From assembly GCA_024689285.1 (NCBI GenBank), contig JAILDR010000030.1, forward strand, positions 1-18,952: a stretch of DNA of 18,952 nucleotides, read 5' to 3'. A program made the translations under genes and the position numbers. This document shows positions 16,001 through 18,952 of the stretch, piece by piece; position 1 is the stretch's first letter; every line of letters begins with the position of its first letter. The notes under the pieces were generated by a model that saw only the letters and a list, made by a program, of their open reading frames with translations, did not search any database and was not told the DNA's origin. This DNA is from Bacteroidales bacterium (GTDB taxonomy: Bacteria > Bacteroidota > Bacteroidia > Bacteroidales > F082).

Positions 16001-18952
16001 GTTCTGTTCACCTCCGCTATTGATGACGAAGACGAAGTGCTTCCCGCCTCCATTGTTGACGAGGAAAGCAGCTACTACTGGACTGTCGGCATTACCGCAA
16101 ACGGCTACACCTTCACCAATGCCAACAGCGAGCTGATAGGCTACAGCAGCGGCACGAACTTCGCAACAGGCGGCGACAACACCGAATGGAGCATCGAACC
16201 CAGCACTGCCGGTGACGGTGCTATGGTGCCTGAATATACTGGATTTGTTGTTAGTAACGTCAACAACACCGTTAGAGCTTTCTCTTTGAACAGTAACCAC
16301 AACTTCGGTCCCTATCACACCCAAAACATAAATGGCAGCGGTTATAACTTCTACCTTGACCTCTTCGTGAAGACCGAAGGTGGCGACCCGCCCACACCTA
16401 CTATCGCTACGCCTACTTTCACTCCTGCCGCTGGCACCTACTATGAGGCCCAGACCGTCAGCATCGAATGTGGAACCGCTGGCGCAAGTATCTACTACAC
16501 CCTCGACGGCACCGACCCCGATGAGAACAGCACCCTCTACAGCACTCCGCTGACCCTCGATGCCACCACAACCGTCAAAGCCATTGCCATAATGGAAGGC
16601 TACAACAACAGCAACATTGCCGAAGCCACCTACACCATCCAACTCGGTTTCGCCACCATCTTTAACCAAGACTGGGAAGGTGAAATGAACGGCTGGACCT
16701 TCGTTGATGTGGAAGGCGAAATGGAATGGACTATCGCTAACTATCAAGGCAACCATTACGCATACGCCAACGGTTACAACCACGGTGCCAACGAAGACTG
16801 GTGCATCTCGCCCGCCTTCAACCTCGACGCCTACGACAACCCGATGTTGAGTTTCCGCACCGCCACCAAGTTTGACGGCAATGTCCTGCAAGTGATGTTC
16901 TCCAATGACTACGATGGCGAAGACCCGACGACAGCCACTTGGACTGAACTGACTTGCGCCCTCTCGACCGGCAACTATACCTGGGTTGAGTCGGGCAGCA
17001 TCGACTTGAGCAGCTTCAGCGGCTCGGAGTGTTACATCGGCTTCAAGTACACCTGCGAGGAAAGCCAAGCCGCCGCTTGGGAAGTCGACGACATTCTGCT
17101 CCTCGGCCAGACGAGCGAGCCTGTCGTCACCGTCACTCCTCTGGTATTGACAGGATTCACCTACATGGAAGGCAACGGCCCATCGACGGAACAGAGCTTT
17201 ACTGTCAGCGGTCTCAACTTGACTGGTGATGTCACCATCAACAATGCCGCCCACTATGAGATTTCGCTCACCTCGGGCACCAACTTCAACGCCCAAAGCA
17301 CCATCACTTTGGCTCCTGTGGCTGGCAACATTGAGGAAACCACGATTTATGTCCGCCTGATGGCTGGTCTGGCCGTCGGTGCCTACAACGACGAAGACAT
17401 TACCGTGAACTGCGTTGATGTCGAAGACATCGAAGTGACTTGTAGCGGCAACGTCACGGAGCAACCCGTCCCAGGTGACGACTACGTGCGCATCAGCGAC
17501 GTGAGCCAGCTTGCCGCCGGCAACCGCATCATCCTCGCTGCCCGTTACAACGACATTGAAGATGCTTACCTCGCAGTGGCCAACATCCCGACGAGCGGCA
17601 AGCTCAGCACCACCGAGTTCACCAGTCAGATGAATGGCGATGACGAAATCATCCCCGCCAGCATCCTTGGCGATGAAGACAGCTACTATTGGACTGTTGG
17701 CATCGTTGATGACGGCTACACCTTCACCAACGCCAACGGCGACATGATTGGTTACGGCAACAGCGGCACCAACCTCGTATTGAACGGAGAAAAGACCGTT
17801 TGGACCATCGAAGCCAGTGTTTCCGCCCCCGAGAGCATGGTTCCTGGGTATTTCGGTTTCAATATCATCAACGCCACTACTGACACTCGTGCCATGGCTT
17901 TGCGCGTGTCAGAAACAGAGAGCGTCGTGAAAGCTTATTCCACGAGTAACATGACCAGCGGCGAGTACAACTTCTTCCTCGACATCTTCATGCAAGGCGA
18001 AGGCGGCGTTCCGCCCACTCCGACAGTGACGACGCCTACCTTCACTCCCGCCGCTGGCACCTACTATGAGACCATCGACGTCACCATCAACTGCGCCACC
18101 GACGGTGCCACCATCTATTACAGCCTCGACTCCGAGAGCGGTCCTTGGGAGGAATATGAAGAAGCCATCACCGTCGATGAGAGTATGATCATCTGGGCCT
18201 ACGCCACGAAGGAAGGCTATAACGACAGCCCCGTGGTCAGCGCAGAATACGTCATCGAAGCCGGCCTTAACATCATCTTCTGGCAAGAATGGGAAAACGA
18301 CTGGGATCCTTGGCACGGCTGGACTGAAGTCTGCCAAGAGGGCGACTCGCTCTGGCACGTCGCTTCATACGGCGGCAACCATTACGCCTACGCCAACGGC
18401 CACAACCATCCTGCCTCCATTGACTGGCTCATCTCGCCCGCCTTCGACTTGGACAGCTACAGTGACGTGGTTCTTACCTTTAATACCGCCAAAAATTACA
18501 ATGGTCCCGACCTCGAAGTGTTCTTCTCCAATGATTACGATGGCCAAGACCCGACAACTGCCACATGGCAAGAACTTGAATGCGAACTCTCGCAAGGTGG
18601 TTGGAACTGGGTCGCATCAGGTGACATCAGCCTCGACGAATTCAGCGGTACGAACTGCTACATAGGCTTCAAATACACCAGTGAAGAAGACGCAGCTGGC
18701 TGGGAGGTCGATGACATCAAACTTGCCTCTGGAAGCACTTCGCCCACCCCGACCCTCATTGCCACACCTAATTACCTTGGTGACTTCAGTTATGTGGTAG
18801 GTCATGGACCTTCAGAATCACAGAGTTATGTCTTGTCAGGAGTCAACCTCAATGACGAAGGCTATATCCACATAGTTTCTTGCTCATGGTACGAGATTTC
18901 TTTGGATAATGAAACGTTCACAGAAATACTCGAATTTCCGTGCACCGAACTG
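13073..18952 (+). CDS. Giant modular secreted surface protein, 3' end beyond window
   Basis: The frame runs 1960 codons to the window edge without a stop. Residues 1-22/23 are a signal peptide (MKRKLTLLLTAILLLTGMTS...). Then come an N-terminal beta domain (about 24-150) and repeated modules. H modules (chitobiase/beta-hexosaminidase C-terminal-like, PF13290 type; 'TPTFTPAAGTYYEAQ...IYYTLDGTDP') start near residues 154, 534, 1108 and 1648. O modules (OB-fold-like; 'ARALENNQYALVQGIVTFID') span about 237-421 and 615-803. Y modules ('GPS...F.VSG..L' to 'TTIYVRMKAGLAVG') start near 423, 805, 1348 and 1888. X modules ('YVRISSLDQLTEG...') span about 934-1104 and 1470-1646. J modules (cleaved-adhesin/choice-of-anchor J type; 'WTFVDVEG' to 'WEVDDILL') span about 1191-1347 and 1730-1887. 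The order is A-H-O-Y-H-O-Y-Pro linker-X-H-J-Y-X-H-J-Y. No catalytic domain is seen so far. A T9SS sorting domain is expected at the unseen C-terminus. An adhesin or matrix role is inference. Confidence 0.88.
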   Translation, partial: MKRKLTLLLTAILLLTGMTSWGQLRTDASIDFAEQGYNNGQDLDGVEIEIDDNVTIVFNKGTGSNPPKYYNTGTAIRAYGGNNFVVSSTGTISSISLTFSSGEGSNVITTDVETYTAPTWTGSSSEVTFTVGGTSGHRRVRSVSVTYTSGGGTTPTVATPTITPASGTYFEAQDVTLSCTTEGATIRYTLDETEPTESSAVYSSPISVSTTTTVKAKAFKDGYTASGVAIATYTFPTLMTIVEARALENNQYALVQGIVTFIDGKNVYIQDNTGGIDLFLTANASGVAQGDEVKAYGMKTVYKGLVELTGINQSSSSFAVLSTGNTLPLAVKTIAEVLAGGAGDLQCTRVKIESATIGTINTSGNTPLTQGESTTNIYKVPALTSINENDVVDVIGIIGYFNAPQIRVANADDVTLSYIPDPQLTVSVNQLTGFQYTYEAGPSQPKTFTVSGSDLSSDVTLTAPTDYELSHSPNNGYFNSETLSPVNGTIAETTIYVRMKAGLAVGNYVDTLTVICDTLSHSVALSGSVGEQPTVAAPTFSPAAGNFITAQTVSMSCETEGASIYYTTDGAEPTNSSNEYTEPITLSSTTTLKAIAVKSGYQNSSITEATYTINETITIAAARALADNEYACVEGVVIFIDGRNVHMQDATAGIDLYLNSNAPSSLHIGDMVRAYGKKTVYNHLVELTGINATNDNVFSVISTGNVLPEPAIQTIGEINSDFDGDNMMQSTRVNIEAATIGAINTNGNTVITQDDNSLNVYRIPSVPGMIQGDLVTLTGIVSCYNGNLQLRVVSAEDIQFAHRPTLVASPATITGLTYEYEQGGPSDIASFGLSGNNLTSSVNIYPSESFEVSTFGGNTFHPENPAMVFSNSGHFNNISIYVRMKANLEGGIHSEQIYAVSENSDTLFINVTGTVTGGPEPPTPPTPPTPGDGNYVRISSLDQLTEGSLVVFAARFDVNATDYYAMSNTSSGKPTGVLFTSAIDDEDEVLPASIVDEESSYYWTVGITANGYTFTNANSELIGYSSGTNFATGGDNTEWSIEPSTAGDGAMVPEYTGFVVSNVNNTVRAFSLNSNHNFGPYHTQNINGSGYNFYLDLFVKTEGGDPPTPTIATPTFTPAAGTYYEAQTVSIECGTAGASIYYTLDGTDPDENSTLYSTPLTLDATTTVKAIAIMEGYNNSNIAEATYTIQLGFATIFNQDWEGEMNGWTFVDVEGEMEWTIANYQGNHYAYANGYNHGANEDWCISPAFNLDAYDNPMLSFRTATKFDGNVLQVMFSNDYDGEDPTTATWTELTCALSTGNYTWVESGSIDLSSFSGSECYIGFKYTCEESQAAAWEVDDILLLGQTSEPVVTVTPLVLTGFTYMEGNGPSTEQSFTVSGLNLTGDVTINNAAHYEISLTSGTNFNAQSTITLAPVAGNIEETTIYVRLMAGLAVGAYNDEDITVNCVDVEDIEVTCSGNVTEQPVPGDDYVRISDVSQLAAGNRIILAARYNDIEDAYLAVANIPTSGKLSTTEFTSQMNGDDEIIPASILGDEDSYYWTVGIVDDGYTFTNANGDMIGYGNSGTNLVLNGEKTVWTIEASVSAPESMVPGYFGFNIINATTDTRAMALRVSETESVVKAYSTSNMTSGEYNFFLDIFMQGEGGVPPTPTVTTPTFTPAAGTYYETIDVTINCATDGATIYYSLDSESGPWEEYEEAITVDESMIIWAYATKEGYNDSPVVSAEYVIEAGLNIIFWQEWENDWDPWHGWTEVCQEGDSLWHVASYGGNHYAYANGHNHPASIDWLISPAFDLDSYSDVVLTFNTAKNYNGPDLEVFFSNDYDGQDPTTATWQELECELSQGGWNWVASGDISLDEFSGTNCYIGFKYTSEEDAAGWEVDDIKLASGSTSPTPTLIATPNYLGDFSYVVGHGPSESQSYVLSGVNLNDEGYIHIVSCSWYEISLDNETFTEILEFPCTEL
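13531..15819 (+). repeat. Tandem H-O-Y super-block, two copies
   Basis: Within the giant gene, copy 1 (about 13531-14670) and copy 2 (about 14671-15819) encode the same module order: chitobiase C-terminal-like, OB-fold-like, then the 'TTIYVRMKAGL' module. The offset is about 1.14 kb. The copies are clearly related at protein level (for example ARALENNQYALVQG and ARALADNEYACVEG) but have diverged more than the X-H-J-Y pair. Confidence 0.75.
15872..18952 (+). repeat. Tandem X-H-J-Y super-block, two copies, second cut by window edge
   Basis: Copy 1 (about 15872-17457) and copy 2 (about 17476 to beyond 18952) keep an offset of 1623-1626 bp over the H and J modules. Nucleotide similarity is high in places: 'gccgctggcacctactatga' occurs in both near 16427 and 18050, and the segments around 16901 and 18527 are near-identical. 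This points to a relatively recent duplication inside the gene. Confidence 0.8.

Noticed and set aside
15686..17464. 592-residue minus-strand open frame opposite the giant protein
   Set aside because: Val/Gly/Ala-rich translation typical of the reverse of a Thr/Asn/Asp-rich repeat gene with C-ending codons; no start context or domain.

Overview
The window looks like chromosomal DNA from a member of the Bacteroidota, most likely Bacteroidales. Four things point there. Intergenic gaps repeatedly carry the Bacteroidota promoter signature TTTG - about 18 to 21 bases - TAnnTTTG. One protein ends in a type IX secretion (T9SS) type A sorting domain. There is an AAA-ATPase/PD-(D/E)XK protein of the sort that is multicopy in this group, and a very large Bacteroidetes-style modular surface protein. 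Base composition is near 50% G+C. I see no rRNA, tRNA, CRISPR array, transposase or integrase.

Layout. Positions 1-263 hold no gene I can support, but contain four 11-bp tandem repeats inside nested inverted repeats. On the minus strand follow an AAA-ATPase/PD-(D/E)XK protein (264-1826) and a membrane TPM-domain protein with zinc-ribbon cysteines (2020-3582). Divergent from the latter is a tight plus-strand operon: a cytoplasmic TPR protein (3677-5140), a COG2426-type small membrane protein (5147-5641), shikimate dehydrogenase aroE (5645-6376) and the 23S rRNA uracil methyltransferase rlmD (6382-7818). A long imperfect palindrome (7837-7930) separates rlmD from a convergent secreted M28 peptidase with a T9SS sorting domain (7945-9777).

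Further right, on the minus strand, is a three-gene unit read from right to left: a small lipoprotein with two YGSPE motifs (11513-11968), a radical SAM/SPASM enzyme (10372-11448) and shikimate kinase aroK (9854-10372). The last two are joined by a TGATG stop/start overlap. A short-chain dehydrogenase/reductase (12027-12860) is next. Divergent from it, the window closes inside a giant secreted protein (13073 to beyond 18952; 1960 residues seen, no stop) built from repeated beta-sandwich modules in tandem super-blocks.

Working together. aroE and aroK supply two steps of the shikimate pathway from opposite strands. The M28 peptidase and the giant protein probably share the T9SS export route; the giant protein's sorting domain would lie outside the window. 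The most interesting system is the lipoprotein plus radical SAM/SPASM pair. It resembles the poorly understood 'rSAM/lipoprotein' systems of Bacteroidales, but here the lipoprotein is a coiled-coil-like protein in which the YGSP motif has been duplicated. All functional statements are made from reading the sequence; no database search was run.
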